The position numbers and the translations under genes were made by a program. Below, in pieces: positions 48,747 to 57,838 of a stretch of 64,000 nt of DNA. The DNA comes from Acinetobacter sp. NCu2D-2. Its GTDB lineage: Bacteria; Pseudomonadota; Gammaproteobacteria; Pseudomonadales; Moraxellaceae. The stretch covers positions 124,001 through 188,000 of the forward strand of contig NZ_CP015595.1 in NCBI RefSeq assembly GCF_001647675.1, written 5' to 3'. The stretch's first letter is position 1, and every line of letters begins with the position of its first letter. The notes beneath the pieces were generated by a model that saw only the letters and a list, made by a program, of their open reading frames with translations, did not search any database and was not told the DNA's origin.

Positions 48747-49532
48747 TTAGAATGCGTAACTTATACCGAACACACCCAGATCTTTTTGCTTGTCGTCATA
48801 ACGATCGTAACCACCGAGTATATATTGACCTGTCACACTGACATTATTCAGGAGCTGATAGGCTAGTCCTACTGAAGCATAGCGAAATGCATAATTTCGC
48901 GCGGTCACACCAAGTTCATTGTTTTCATATTTCCCACTATCACTAAAACGACTTGCTGCCACTTCTATATTGGTTGCCCATTTGTCATTCAACTGATGTT
49001 GAAGTTGTAATGTGCTGAAAGTATCACCTTGATTGGCATAAATCACATCATAAAGATAAGTCGAAATTGAAGCATTCAACTGAGTTTTCTCATTCAGTGC
49101 CCGTGAATAACTCAGGCCTAATTCATTGCTCGTGGTATTCTTCCCGCCTGGATAATAATAGGTTGCAGACCATATATCCCCTGTCCACTGTCCAAAGTTA
49201 TGGCTGTAACCGACAATAAAATCATGCTCAAATTGTTCTGAACGTTTTCTACGTTCACCTTGGAACTCGGGGAAAGAATAATCCAGTGTCGACCCCCAAT
49301 AACCCACATAAAAATTTTGATAAGATAAATTCAAGCCAGCCTGTAAAGCAATATTATTATCTTCAGGGTTATTGGTTAAACCACGAGAAACGTATTTAGA
49401 CACAAGATCGATATGCCCAGAAAGTTCGGGTGATATGGGTTCTTCGGCCATCGCGAAGCTAGGTAAAAGTAATAACAATGATGGAAGAACATATGAATTT
49501 AAATAAGGTGTTTTATTAAAATAGACATTCAT
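48747..49532 (-). CDS. TorF-family putative porin
   Basis: A 261-residue outer-membrane beta-barrel of the TIGR02001 (TorF/Gcw_chp) family. Signal peptide with cleavage after AMA (SLLLLLPSFAMA-EEP). The conserved start 'LSGHIDLVSKYVSRGLTNNPEDNNIALQAGLNLSYQNFYVGYWGSTLDY' matches the family, and the chain ends in 'GVFGISYAF' (terminal Phe). The start at 49532 has AGGGA at 8-bp spacing; the ATG at 49541 has none. It lies downstream of betA on the same strand, so it may supply outer-membrane passage for choline or betaine, an inference from position. Confidence 0.82.
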   Translation of the reverse strand: MNVYFNKTPYLNSYVLPSLLLLLPSFAMAEEPISPELSGHIDLVSKYVSRGLTNNPEDNNIALQAGLNLSYQNFYVGYWGSTLDYSFPEFQGERRKRSEQFEHDFIVGYSHNFGQWTGDIWSATYYYPGGKNTTSNELGLSYSRALNEKTQLNASISTYLYDVIYANQGDTFSTLQLQHQLNDKWATNIEVAASRFSDSGKYENNELGVTARNYAFRYASVGLAYQLLNNVSVTGQYILGGYDRYDDKQKDLGVFGISYAF

Positions 49533-49597
49533 GTCGGTCATCCCTAAATCTTTAAAGAAAAATTCCAGATCAGTGATGGGCTGATCTGGATGCTTTT

Positions 49598-51250
49598 TTA
49601 TGAGGACGCTTTATAAAAAGGCGCTGTTGATGGTGTAAGCGGCGTACGCTGGCGAATATGATCTGCAATTTTTTCAGCCATCATAATGGTGGTTGCATTC
49701 AAATTACCCGTAATAATTAAAGGCATAATAGACGCATCCACGACACGAAGATGGTCTACACCATGTACGCGCCCATAGCCGTCGACGACAGCCATGTCAT
49801 CTTCTCCCATCTTACAGCTGCAAGAAGGATGATAAGCCGTTTCAGCATGATTACGTACGAACTCATCAATTTGGTCATCGGTTTGTAGTTGTGTGCCAGG
49901 ACTAATCTCTTCTCCACGGTATGGGTCTAGCGCGGGCTGATGCATGATTTCACGTGTAATTCGAATCGCATCCCTAAATTCACGCCAATCTTGTTCAGTA
50001 CTCATGTAATTAAACAAAATACTTGGATGCTCAAATGGATCTTTTGACTTTAATCGAATTCGTCCACGTGAAGGTGAACGCATTGAACCTACATGTGCTT
50101 GAAACCCATGCTCATGGATCGCGTTAGTTCCGTTATAGTTAATCGCAATAGGTAAGAAATGATATTGGATATTAGGCCAAGCAAATTCATCCGATGATCG
50201 TATGAAACCACCTGCCTCAAACTGATTACTCGCACCGATACCTTTACCTAAGAATAGCCATTCTGCACCAATCATAGGTTGGTTATACCATTTCAAAGCA
50301 GGATAAAGACTGACGGGCTTTTTACATTGATATTGCAAGTACATCTCTAAATGGTCTTGCAAATTTTCCCCAACACCTGGGAGATCGTTTACCACTTCAA
50401 TATCATGCTCACGTAGCAAGTTCTGAGCACCTACGCCTGAGCGCTGTAATATTTGAGGAGATGCAATTGCACCTGCGCAGAGTAATACTTCACGCTCTGC
50501 ATAGACTTGGGTAGGATTGTGTTTATTTAGTCCTTGGATATATTCCACACCAATTGCTTGTTTTTGCTTAAACAAAATTTTGTTGGTGGTCGCATGCGTA
50601 ATGATCGTTAAATTTTCACGACCTTTCGCCATATCCAAATAACCACGTGCAGTACTTGAACGTCTACCATTCGGCGTTACAGTACGGTCCATTGGACCGA
50701 ATCCTTCTTGTTGATAACCATTCAAGTCATCAGTTCTTGGATACCCTGCCTGAACACCTGCCTCGACCATCGCATGGAATAATTCATTATTGTCTTGTTT
50801 CGGCGTAGCCACACTGACAGGACCTTGGTCACCATGATAATTATTAGCACCAATATCGCGGCTCTCAGCCTTTTTATAATAAGGCAGACAATTCGCATAT
50901 GACCAATGTTCTAACCCTTTGAAAGTTGCCCATTGTTCAAGATCCATGGCATTACCACGGATATAACACATACCGTTAATTAAAGAGGAACCACCTAAAC
51001 CTTTACCTCGCCCACACTCCATACGACGATTATTCATATAAGGTTCTGGATCAGTTAAATACGCCCAGTTGTAGCGACGTCCCTGAAGAGGATAAGCAAG
51101 TGCAGCAGGCATCTGTGTTCTAAAATCCAGACGATAATCGGGTCCACCTGCTTCCAATAACAGTACCCGAACTTGAGGATCTTCCGTTAAGCGGGCAGCC
51201 AATACATTTCCTGCTGAACCTGCACCGATAATAATATAGTCGTAATTCAT
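49598..51250 (-). CDS. betA: Choline dehydrogenase
   Basis: A 550-residue FAD-dependent GMC oxidoreductase oxidising choline to betaine aldehyde (and onward) at the membrane. FAD motif '[33 protein letters not shown]' (residues 4-36), GMC signature '[21 protein letters not shown]' (about 80), and the catalytic 'HPSCSCKMG' and '[26 protein letters not shown]' near the C-terminus. Third gene of betIBA, 10 bp after betB. Length and motifs are complete. Confidence 0.95.
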   Translation of the reverse strand: MNYDYIIIGAGSAGNVLAARLTEDPQVRVLLLEAGGPDYRLDFRTQMPAALAYPLQGRRYNWAYLTDPEPYMNNRRMECGRGKGLGGSSLINGMCYIRGNAMDLEQWATFKGLEHWSYANCLPYYKKAESRDIGANNYHGDQGPVSVATPKQDNNELFHAMVEAGVQAGYPRTDDLNGYQQEGFGPMDRTVTPNGRRSSTARGYLDMAKGRENLTIITHATTNKILFKQKQAIGVEYIQGLNKHNPTQVYAEREVLLCAGAIASPQILQRSGVGAQNLLREHDIEVVNDLPGVGENLQDHLEMYLQYQCKKPVSLYPALKWYNQPMIGAEWLFLGKGIGASNQFEAGGFIRSSDEFAWPNIQYHFLPIAINYNGTNAIHEHGFQAHVGSMRSPSRGRIRLKSKDPFEHPSILFNYMSTEQDWREFRDAIRITREIMHQPALDPYRGEEISPGTQLQTDDQIDEFVRNHAETAYHPSCSCKMGEDDMAVVDGYGRVHGVDHLRVVDASIMPLIITGNLNATTIMMAEKIADHIRQRTPLTPSTAPFYKASS

Positions 51251-51260
51251 CGTCGCTTCC

Positions 51261-52736
51261 TCACTGGCTAAATACAGATTGGAAAGGACCTAGCTCTACT
51301 TGGATAGATTTAGTCTGTGTGTAATTTTGCAAAGTCACTAGACCATTTTCTCGTCCAACGCCAGAGTGCTTATATCCACCTACTGGCATTTCAGCGGGTG
51401 ATTCACCCCATGTATTGATCCAGCAAATACCTGCTTCAATTTGATGAATGATACGATGCGCCGTCGCTAAATTTTGACTGACAACACCCGCAGCTAAACC
51501 GTATACAGTATTGTTGGCACGCTTGATCACTTCTTCCTCGCTGTCATAAGTTAAAATACTCATCACAGGACCGAAGATTTCTTCTTGCACAATTTTCATG
51601 TCATCCCGACAATCAGTGAATACTGTTGGGAGGACATATGCGCCCTGCGCCAACTCTTCTGATTGTGGACGGCTTCCACCACATAATAATCTCGCACCTT
51701 GTTTTTTACCTGACTCAATATATTGAAGAATCTTGTCCATATGAGCGAAACTCGATACAGGTCCAAAATTCGTTTCAGGTTGAAGTGGGTCACCCACACG
51801 GATGTAGTTTATTTTTTCAAGAATTTTTTCTTCGAATTGTGGTTTTAATTGCGTTGGAACAAAAACACGGGTTCCATTGGTACAGACCTGACCTGAACTA
51901 TAAAAGTTCGCCATCATTGCAATATCTGTCGCCAGATCAATATCGGCATCAGGACAAATAATCAAAGGAGATTTGCCACCAAGTTCCATCGTGACGTCTT
52001 TAAGAGATGAGTCTGCAGCCTGAGACATGACTTTTTTACCAGTGGCAATCCCACCAGTAAATGAAACTTTAGCAATCTCTGGATGCGTTGTTAAATATGC
52101 ACCAACCTCACCTCCGCCAGTCACGACATTAAATACACCCTCAGGGACACCTGCTTCTATGTAAATTTCAGCAAGTTTAAAAGCGGTTAAAGGGGTAATT
52201 TCACTGGCCTTAAAAATCATTGCATTACCTGCTGCCAAAGCAGGTGCAGATTTCCATAAAGCGATTTGTATCGGATAATTCCAAGCGCCTATTCCTGCGA
52301 CCACACCTAAAGGCTCACGACGCGTGTATGCAAAAGATGTCTCACGTAAAGGAATTTGCTGCCCTTCAAGCGCAGGTAAAATACCGGCGTAGTACTCCAG
52401 TACATCTGCACCAGTCGTGATATCGACCGTTGATGTCTCAGAAAAGGCTTTACCACTGTCAAGAGACTCTAAGCGTGCAAGTTCATCATTACGTTCACGT
52501 AGAATAGCGACTGCTTTATTTAAAATTCTGGAGCGTTGGATTAAGGTCATGGCGCTCCATATTTTCTGACCTTTTTTCGCAGAATCCACAGCACGCTGAA
52601 CGTCTTGTTCTGAGCACTCTTGAATTTCTGCTAACACTTCACCTGTTGCAGGGTTTATAGAATTAAAAGTGCTACTGGATGTTGCATCGACATATTGACC
52701 ATGAATAAAAGGTCGTAATACTGATAAAGTTGTCAA
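51261..52736 (-). CDS. betB: Betaine aldehyde dehydrogenase
   Basis: A 491-residue NAD(P)+-dependent aldehyde dehydrogenase making glycine betaine. Catalytic Glu in '[12 protein letters not shown]' and Cys in '[17 protein letters not shown]'; Rossmann '[13 protein letters not shown]'; oxyanion Asn in '[27 protein letters not shown]'. Second gene of the betIBA operon, 23 bp after betI and 10 bp before betA. Confidence 0.96.
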   Translation of the reverse strand: MTTLSVLRPFIHGQYVDATSSSTFNSINPATGEVLAEIQECSEQDVQRAVDSAKKGQKIWSAMTLIQRSRILNKAVAILRERNDELARLESLDSGKAFSETSTVDITTGADVLEYYAGILPALEGQQIPLRETSFAYTRREPLGVVAGIGAWNYPIQIALWKSAPALAAGNAMIFKASEITPLTAFKLAEIYIEAGVPEGVFNVVTGGGEVGAYLTTHPEIAKVSFTGGIATGKKVMSQAADSSLKDVTMELGGKSPLIICPDADIDLATDIAMMANFYSSGQVCTNGTRVFVPTQLKPQFEEKILEKINYIRVGDPLQPETNFGPVSSFAHMDKILQYIESGKKQGARLLCGGSRPQSEELAQGAYVLPTVFTDCRDDMKIVQEEIFGPVMSILTYDSEEEVIKRANNTVYGLAAGVVSQNLATAHRIIHQIEAGICWINTWGESPAEMPVGGYKHSGVGRENGLVTLQNYTQTKSIQVELGPFQSVFSQ

Positions 52737-52759
52737 TGTATGTCCCTCGCATAGTTAAA

Positions 52760-53338
52760 TTATTCAAATTGTCTCTGTATAAACGCATTACAAATCGTAA
52801 TGGGTACACTGAGATTCATTTCTTCATTCATTAAGGCGCCACGTAACCAAAAGCCATCAATTAATGCAGCAAGTGTTTGAGCAGCGATTTCAGCGCGATC
52901 AATCGTCATTACTTTCATAAATTCAAATTTTAAATTGGAATGTAGTCGGTAATGATTGATCTGTTGTAACCGGTGTAATTCAGGCTGATGCAAACTATTT
53001 GCCCAAAATGCTAGCCAGACTTTCATTGCTGCATGATCAGTTTGTGGCGTCGAAAAATTTGCATGGACAATTGCCATCAAACGATCTTGGGGCTGGTCTC
53101 CACATTCAGCTTTTTTTTGCTGTACGGTAACTGCCAATTGCTGCAATAAATACCGCATAGTCGCCTCAATCAAGCCATTCTTGCCCTTGAAATAATGGCT
53201 AATAATTCCCGTCGAAACACCCGCACGCTGGGCAATTTGCTGGATAGATGTCTCTGCAAAACCGAGTTCATTCACTGAAGCTAGAGTTGCCTCGATTAAT
53301 TGTTGGCGTCGTATTGGCTGCATACCGACTTTGGGCAT
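52760..53338 (-). CDS. betI: Choline-responsive TetR-family repressor BetI
   Basis: A 192-residue TetR regulator with HTH 'RRQQLIEATLASVNELGFAETSIQQIAQRAGVSTGIISHYFKGKNGLIEATMRYLL' and the BetI C-terminal domain ('VWLAFWANSLHQPELHRLQQINHYRLHSNLKFEF', 'ALIDGFWLRGAL'). It is the first gene of betIBA and divergent from betT; the shared gap contains a 20-bp palindrome. Choline relieves repression in E. coli, likely also here. Confidence 0.94.
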   Translation of the reverse strand: MPKVGMQPIRRQQLIEATLASVNELGFAETSIQQIAQRAGVSTGIISHYFKGKNGLIEATMRYLLQQLAVTVQQKKAECGDQPQDRLMAIVHANFSTPQTDHAAMKVWLAFWANSLHQPELHRLQQINHYRLHSNLKFEFMKVMTIDRAEIAAQTLAALIDGFWLRGALMNEEMNLSVPITICNAFIQRQFE

Positions 53339-53419
53339 ATATACACCTAATGAACAAAAAACATCATGATCACTACACAGCTTGAATGTAGTGTGTTATT
53401 AACATTAATAAACGTTTTT

Positions 53420-53439
53420 TTAATTGAACGTTCAATTAA
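53420..53439. promoter_or_regulatory. BetI operator (perfect 20-bp palindrome)
   Basis: Perfect palindrome centred on GAACGTTC with flanks TTAATT and AATTAA, 82 bp upstream of the betI ATG and 157 bp upstream of betT. The core ATTGAACGTTCAAT fits known BetI sites, so it should control both directions. Confidence 0.85.
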
Positions 53440-53596
53440 TAAAAATTATAGTCTTTTTACTTTATTGATGTACAGCGCAGTTTGTTTGGTAATTGCAACT
53501 GTTTGTAATGACAATAATGCTTTCATTATTAAGCTTGTGTTACGAATCACACTGCGCTGTAGATCACTTTTCCATTTGAATTAGGGTCACACAGAT

Positions 53597-55633
53597 ATGG
53601 ATAACAAAAATGACTCCCCTCAAGATAGCTTAAATCATGTTGTCTTCTATTTTTCTGCGGGTCTCATCTTATTATTTTCAATAGTCACCATTTTGTTCAA
53701 TGAACAAGCCAATACCGTCATTGTTAATATTTTGAATTGGGTGAGTGCAACATTCAGTTGGTATTACCTACTGGCTGCAACGTTGTACTTTATCTTTATC
53801 GTTTTTATTGCCTGTTCACGTTATGGTGAAATCAAACTTGGGCCAAAACACTCTAAACCTGAATTTAGCTTATTAAGCTGGTCAGCAATGCTATTCTCAG
53901 CGGGCATTGGTATTGATCTAATGTTCTTCTCCGTTGCTGAGCCTCTATCTCATTACATGGCACCACCTGTAGGAGAAGCTGAAACGTTTGAAGCAGCACG
54001 TCAGTCTATGGTGTGGACCCTCTTCCACTATGGACTCACCGGTTGGAGTATGTATGCCTTGGTCGGTGTAGCACTTGGCTATTTCAGTTATAGATATAAT
54101 TTGCCTTTAACCATTCGTTCTGCACTTTACCCCATCTTTGGGAAAAAAATTAATGGTCCTATCGGGCATACTGTCGATACAGCCGCCGTATTAGGCACGA
54201 TTTTCGGTATTGCCACGACCTGTGGTATTGGCGTTGTACAACTCAATTATGGTTTACATGTTTTATTTGATTTACCAGAAAATCTTTGGATTCAAACAGC
54301 CCTCATTGCTGTCGCAGTGATTATCACCATTATTTCGGTGACTGCAGGTGTCAATAAAGGAATTCGTGTCCTGTCTGAAATTAATATTTATGTTTCCATT
54401 GGACTCATGTTATTTATTTTATTGATTGGCAATACTGAATTTTTACTTGCAGCACTCATCCAGAATTTTGGCGATTATATTAGTCAATTTCCAAAATTAT
54501 CACTGACGAGTTTTCCATTTGAACAACCTAAAGAATGGATGAACAGTTGGACACTGTTTTTCTGGGCGTGGTGGATTGCTTGGTCTCCATTTGTGGGGCT
54601 GTTCCTGGCACGCATCTCACGCGGACGTACGATCCGTGAATTCGTAGCAGGTACGCTGATTATTCCACTGTTATTTACTTTAACTTGGTTATCTATTTTT
54701 GGTAATAGTGCGCTCTACAGTGTCATTTTTGAAGGAAATACCGCTCTCGCAGAAACCGTCTTACAAAATCCTGCTCATGGCTTTTACGACTTACTTGCTC
54801 AGTATCCTGGTTTTACATTTGTTGCAGGTATCGCTACCATTACGGGTCTACTTTTTTACGTCACCTCAGCAGATTCTGGTGCTTTAGTTCTTGGTAATTT
54901 CACCACGAAGTTCACCAATATTGAGCATGATTCTCCTCGTTGGCTAAGTGTATTTTGGGCTGTAGCGATCGGTCTACTTACACTCGCAATGCTAATGGCC
55001 AATGGCGTTACGGCACTCCAAAACACCACCATCATCATGGGTCTACCATTTAGTTTTGTCATTTTCTTTGTAATGGCTGGATTATATAAATCCCTTCGTC
55101 TTGAAGACTTTAGGCAAGCAAGTACCAGTTATAACGCTGCCCCTGTGGTTGGTAACGTGGATATCTTTAATTGGAAAAAACGTCTCAGTCGAGTCATGTT
55201 ACATCCGAGTATTTCTCAAACCATTAAGATGTTAGATGAAGTATGTAAACCTGCTATTCAAGCTGTTGCAGAAGAGCTGGATCGAAAAGGCGTTCAGGTG
55301 ACGGTAAATGAAAAACCTTTAGAACATGGTCAAGGTCTTTATCACTTAGATCTGCAAATTGAGTTGGCGGATGAGGAAAATTTTGTTTATGAAATATGGC
55401 CTGTTCGCTATGCCACACCTCAATTTAGTTCTCGAGGTAAAAGTGCAAAACGCCATTACTATCGCTTGGAAAGTTATCTTTTTGAGGGATCTCAGGGCAA
55501 TGATTTAGTCGGTTATAGCAAAGAACAAGTGATTAACGATATTTTGGATAAATATGAACGTCATATGATGTATTTGCATATCAATCGAATCAGTCCAGGC
55601 AAACGCCCACTGTTTCCTGACCGTGAAAACTAA
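53597..55633 (+). CDS. betT: High-affinity choline transporter (BCCT, BetT type)
   Basis: A 678-residue BCCT transporter, 12 membrane helices plus a ~150-residue C-terminal cytoplasmic osmosensing domain (from 'WKKRLSRVMLHPSISQTIKML'). The TM3 motif reads 'GIGIDLMFFSVAEPLSHYM': Asp where BetP has Gly, the signature of H+-coupled choline transporters. TM8 'FFWAWWIAWSPFVGLFLARISRGRTIREFVAG' supplies the aromatic choline box. Divergent from betIBA, supplying substrate to BetA/BetB. Start ATG at 53597. Confidence 0.95.
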   Translation: MDNKNDSPQDSLNHVVFYFSAGLILLFSIVTILFNEQANTVIVNILNWVSATFSWYYLLAATLYFIFIVFIACSRYGEIKLGPKHSKPEFSLLSWSAMLFSAGIGIDLMFFSVAEPLSHYMAPPVGEAETFEAARQSMVWTLFHYGLTGWSMYALVGVALGYFSYRYNLPLTIRSALYPIFGKKINGPIGHTVDTAAVLGTIFGIATTCGIGVVQLNYGLHVLFDLPENLWIQTALIAVAVIITIISVTAGVNKGIRVLSEINIYVSIGLMLFILLIGNTEFLLAALIQNFGDYISQFPKLSLTSFPFEQPKEWMNSWTLFFWAWWIAWSPFVGLFLARISRGRTIREFVAGTLIIPLLFTLTWLSIFGNSALYSVIFEGNTALAETVLQNPAHGFYDLLAQYPGFTFVAGIATITGLLFYVTSADSGALVLGNFTTKFTNIEHDSPRWLSVFWAVAIGLLTLAMLMANGVTALQNTTIIMGLPFSFVIFFVMAGLYKSLRLEDFRQASTSYNAAPVVGNVDIFNWKKRLSRVMLHPSISQTIKMLDEVCKPAIQAVAEELDRKGVQVTVNEKPLEHGQGLYHLDLQIELADEENFVYEIWPVRYATPQFSSRGKSAKRHYYRLESYLFEGSQGNDLVGYSKEQVINDILDKYERHMMYLHINRISPGKRPLFPDREN

Positions 55634-55657
55634 TGATATTTAAATAAGGAAAGATTG

Positions 55658-56266
55658 ATGTCTGACAGTTTACATGCTTTTGCTTTGTTCTTTTCATTGC
55701 TCAATCCGTTTTTAATGAGCATTTATATGTTGGGCATCATTCGAAACTCTGATGCCAAGGTCTTTAATATGGCCTTGATTCAGGGGAGTTTGATCAGCTT
55801 TATCGTCTTTATTATTTTTGCAAAAACTGGTGAGGCATTTTTCAATGAGGTCTTACATGTACGTTTCGAATCCTTTCAAATCTTTGGTGGCATTATATTT
55901 CTAGTCATTGGCTATCGTTATGTATTTGAAGGTGCAGATACCATTGGTGTGACGCGCGGAGCACCTAGTCATCTAGCAGGAACAATTGCGATGCCGTTTA
56001 TGATTGGGCCTGGTACTGTTTCTGCTGCTGTCATCACCGGAATCAAACTTAATTTATTGCAAACTATAGCTGTCATATTTATCACACTATTTCTGACGTG
56101 TAGTTTACTTATTCTGATGAAATATCTACATGACAACATGCAGCATAAACATTCCAATTATATCGACTTATACGTGGATATCGTTGGGCGTGTAGCTGCC
56201 TTGCTGATCGGAACAATTGCAATCGATATGATAGTAAATGGTGTTACTGGCATCATAAATACGTAA
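55658..56266 (+). CDS. MarC-family integral membrane protein
   Basis: A 202-residue protein with six membrane helices of the MarC/UPF0056 family: 'FSLLNPFLMSIYMLGIIRNSD', 'FGGIIFLVIGYRYVFEGAD', 'GTIAMPFMIGPGTVSAAVI' (the conserved PxxxGPG motif). The start is the ATG at 55658 with AAGGAAA upstream. It follows betT by 24 bp and shares its transcript, which is uncommon; its transport role is unknown, although the MarC family was once wrongly linked to antibiotic resistance. Confidence 0.87.
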   Translation: MSDSLHAFALFFSLLNPFLMSIYMLGIIRNSDAKVFNMALIQGSLISFIVFIIFAKTGEAFFNEVLHVRFESFQIFGGIIFLVIGYRYVFEGADTIGVTRGAPSHLAGTIAMPFMIGPGTVSAAVITGIKLNLLQTIAVIFITLFLTCSLLILMKYLHDNMQHKHSNYIDLYVDIVGRVAALLIGTIAIDMIVNGVTGIINT

Positions 56267-56374
56267 TTGACATCAATATGATTCGATATCTTCCGTGTTT
56301 AAAGTTGAAATATATTTTTCGTAAACTTAGATGATTTTCAAATAAAGTCCATTGAAATCTGATATCCCAAATAT

Positions 56375-56401
56375 AAAAGGCTGTCTTTATGACAGCCTTT
56401 T
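56375..56401. terminator. Bidirectional terminator between marC and the phosphatase gene
   Basis: AAAAGGCTGTC / GACAGCCTTTT stem with loop TTTAT between convergent genes. Confidence 0.92.
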
Positions 56402-56470
56402 ATTCAAACTATTTATGTTATTGATTGATTTAAAGATACTTATTATCAAACATTCGACCTATCAATTTAT

Positions 56471-57214
56471 TTATTTTGACCAAGGGCCATAGCTGACATT
56501 GGGCAAAACAATAAATTTTCGACCAAATTGGTCTTGGTGTTCTACGACTGCCTTTAAGCGCTCTTCACCAGTTTGATGATTACTGAAAGCATCTGCAAAA
56601 TCATGGAGGGTATCACCTAACAAAAGTACAATATTGTGATCTACAGTAATACTTTGACGACGCTGCTCTTTAGATGTGCCGTACAGCAAGATCTGCTCTT
56701 GTTTTAATTGTGGTAGACCTAAAGTTTGTAAAGCTTTCATCGTCGATGGGCGATATTTTTGCGATCGGTCTGAAATATAAAAAATTTTCACACCTTGCTG
56801 ATCCGCAAATTTTAAAAATTCTAAGCTACCTGGAATTAATTTTGGTTGACCAGATTTTTCCCAGTCATCCCATGATTTCCAGTCGGTATAGCTTTGACAT
56901 TGATTTAGGTCCTGTACAAAAACATCAGTATTATCAATAACTGTTTCATCTAGATCCGTCACAATCGCAAGATTTTTAGCATCTGGATTGTTCTGCAAGA
57001 TGTCTTTCAAACGATCTGTAGCTAGATTGTAGGCTTGGATTTGTAGTGCTTGAACTTCAGCAGAACGATTTTGGAATTTTAAACTCATTCGATATTGCTG
57101 CACTTCACTGTTACAAGTTTTTGCCTGTGCTACATTTTTTGCTGCGACATTCAGGCATAAGCTTGAAAGCATGAGTGCTAAAATAAGTTTAGAAACTTTA
57201 ATGTTGTTATTCAT
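56471..57214 (-). CDS. Secreted class C acid phosphatase, e(P4)-type 5'-nucleotidase
   Basis: A 247-residue HAD-superfamily phosphatase with a Sec signal peptide (MNNNIKVSKLILALMLSSLCLNVAA-KN). HAD motif I is 'AIVTDLDETVIDNTDVF' (DxDET), motif II 'KIFYISDRS', the later motif 'VLLLGDTLHDFADAF'. This matches the lipoprotein e(P4) class, which in Haemophilus dephosphorylates nicotinamide mononucleotide (and other phosphomonoesters) in the periplasm. The N-terminus lacks a lipobox cysteine, so it is likely soluble periplasmic. Last gene of the kinase-TonB-PnuC-phosphatase operon, 22 bp after pnuC. Confidence 0.88.
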   Translation of the reverse strand: MNNNIKVSKLILALMLSSLCLNVAAKNVAQAKTCNSEVQQYRMSLKFQNRSAEVQALQIQAYNLATDRLKDILQNNPDAKNLAIVTDLDETVIDNTDVFVQDLNQCQSYTDWKSWDDWEKSGQPKLIPGSLEFLKFADQQGVKIFYISDRSQKYRPSTMKALQTLGLPQLKQEQILLYGTSKEQRRQSITVDHNIVLLLGDTLHDFADAFSNHQTGEERLKAVVEHQDQFGRKFIVLPNVSYGPWSK

Positions 57215-57236
57215 GGGTTTTTCTCAATTTAAGCAT

Positions 57237-57818
57237 TTAGTGTGTAACAGGGTTGTACTTGGCATGGTATAAGTTTCGCCACATGCGCCAACCATTTAAG
57301 GCTAAAAGAATAAAAATAAAATACAGTACAGCGGTGAGATAAAGGGATTTGTGAATAAACATGCCCACATAAATTGCATCTAAAATGCACCAAAGTCCCC
57401 AGCTTTCAATGTATTTTTTCGCAGCCCAGTAACTTGCCACAAGACTAAATGACGCCAACATAGAATCAAGCCAAGGAAGAGAAGCTTCTGTAAATCCTGT
57501 AAAGATGCCGCCGAGGATTACACCAAATACAACGCCAATCACAAGGCTATATTTCAATGTTTGTTGATTTAAATGACCAATTTTGATCACAGATTGTTGC
57601 TGTAGATCTCGCTTTGACCAGTTATACCAGCCGTATAGTTGCATGAGTACAAACACACATTGAAGTGCTGCATCAGCGAATAAATTGACACGATAGAAAA
57701 TAATAATATAGAGAAAGACCGCAACAATATTGACTGGCCAGCAAGCCTTGTTTTGTTTAGACGTCAGCCATACGCCAAGGACGTTAAAGATAAATGCTGC
57801 GATCTCTATATTTTCCAT
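57237..57818 (-). CDS. pnuC: PnuC-family vitamin (nicotinamide riboside or thiamine) transporter
   Basis: A 193-residue inner-membrane facilitator with about seven helices. The family core is clear: 'LGVWLTSKQNKACWPVNIVAVFLYIIIFYRVNLFADAALQCVFVLMQLYGWYNW' (helices 1-3, ending in the YGWYxW motif) and 'SLVASYWAAKKYIESWGLWCILDAIYVGMFIHKSLYLTAVLYFIFILLALNGW' (helices 5-7). PnuC proteins move unphosphorylated ribosides by facilitated diffusion, trapped by intracellular phosphorylation; PnuT relatives carry thiamine. The choice between the two cannot be made by eye. It lies between the TonB receptor and the phosphatase. Confidence 0.92.
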   Translation of the reverse strand: MENIEIAAFIFNVLGVWLTSKQNKACWPVNIVAVFLYIIIFYRVNLFADAALQCVFVLMQLYGWYNWSKRDLQQQSVIKIGHLNQQTLKYSLVIGVVFGVILGGIFTGFTEASLPWLDSMLASFSLVASYWAAKKYIESWGLWCILDAIYVGMFIHKSLYLTAVLYFIFILLALNGWRMWRNLYHAKYNPVTH

Positions 57819-57838
57819 ATGGTCATCCTACGAATTTT

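Noticed and set aside
53366..53584. 72-codon frame in the betI-betT gap
   Set aside because: It runs across the BetI palindrome and promoter region, has no ribosome-binding site and no recognisable family; treated as regulatory DNA.
56310..56330. TTTTCGTAAAC as another pdif half-site
   Set aside because: Only part of the XerC arm matches and no XerD arm follows.
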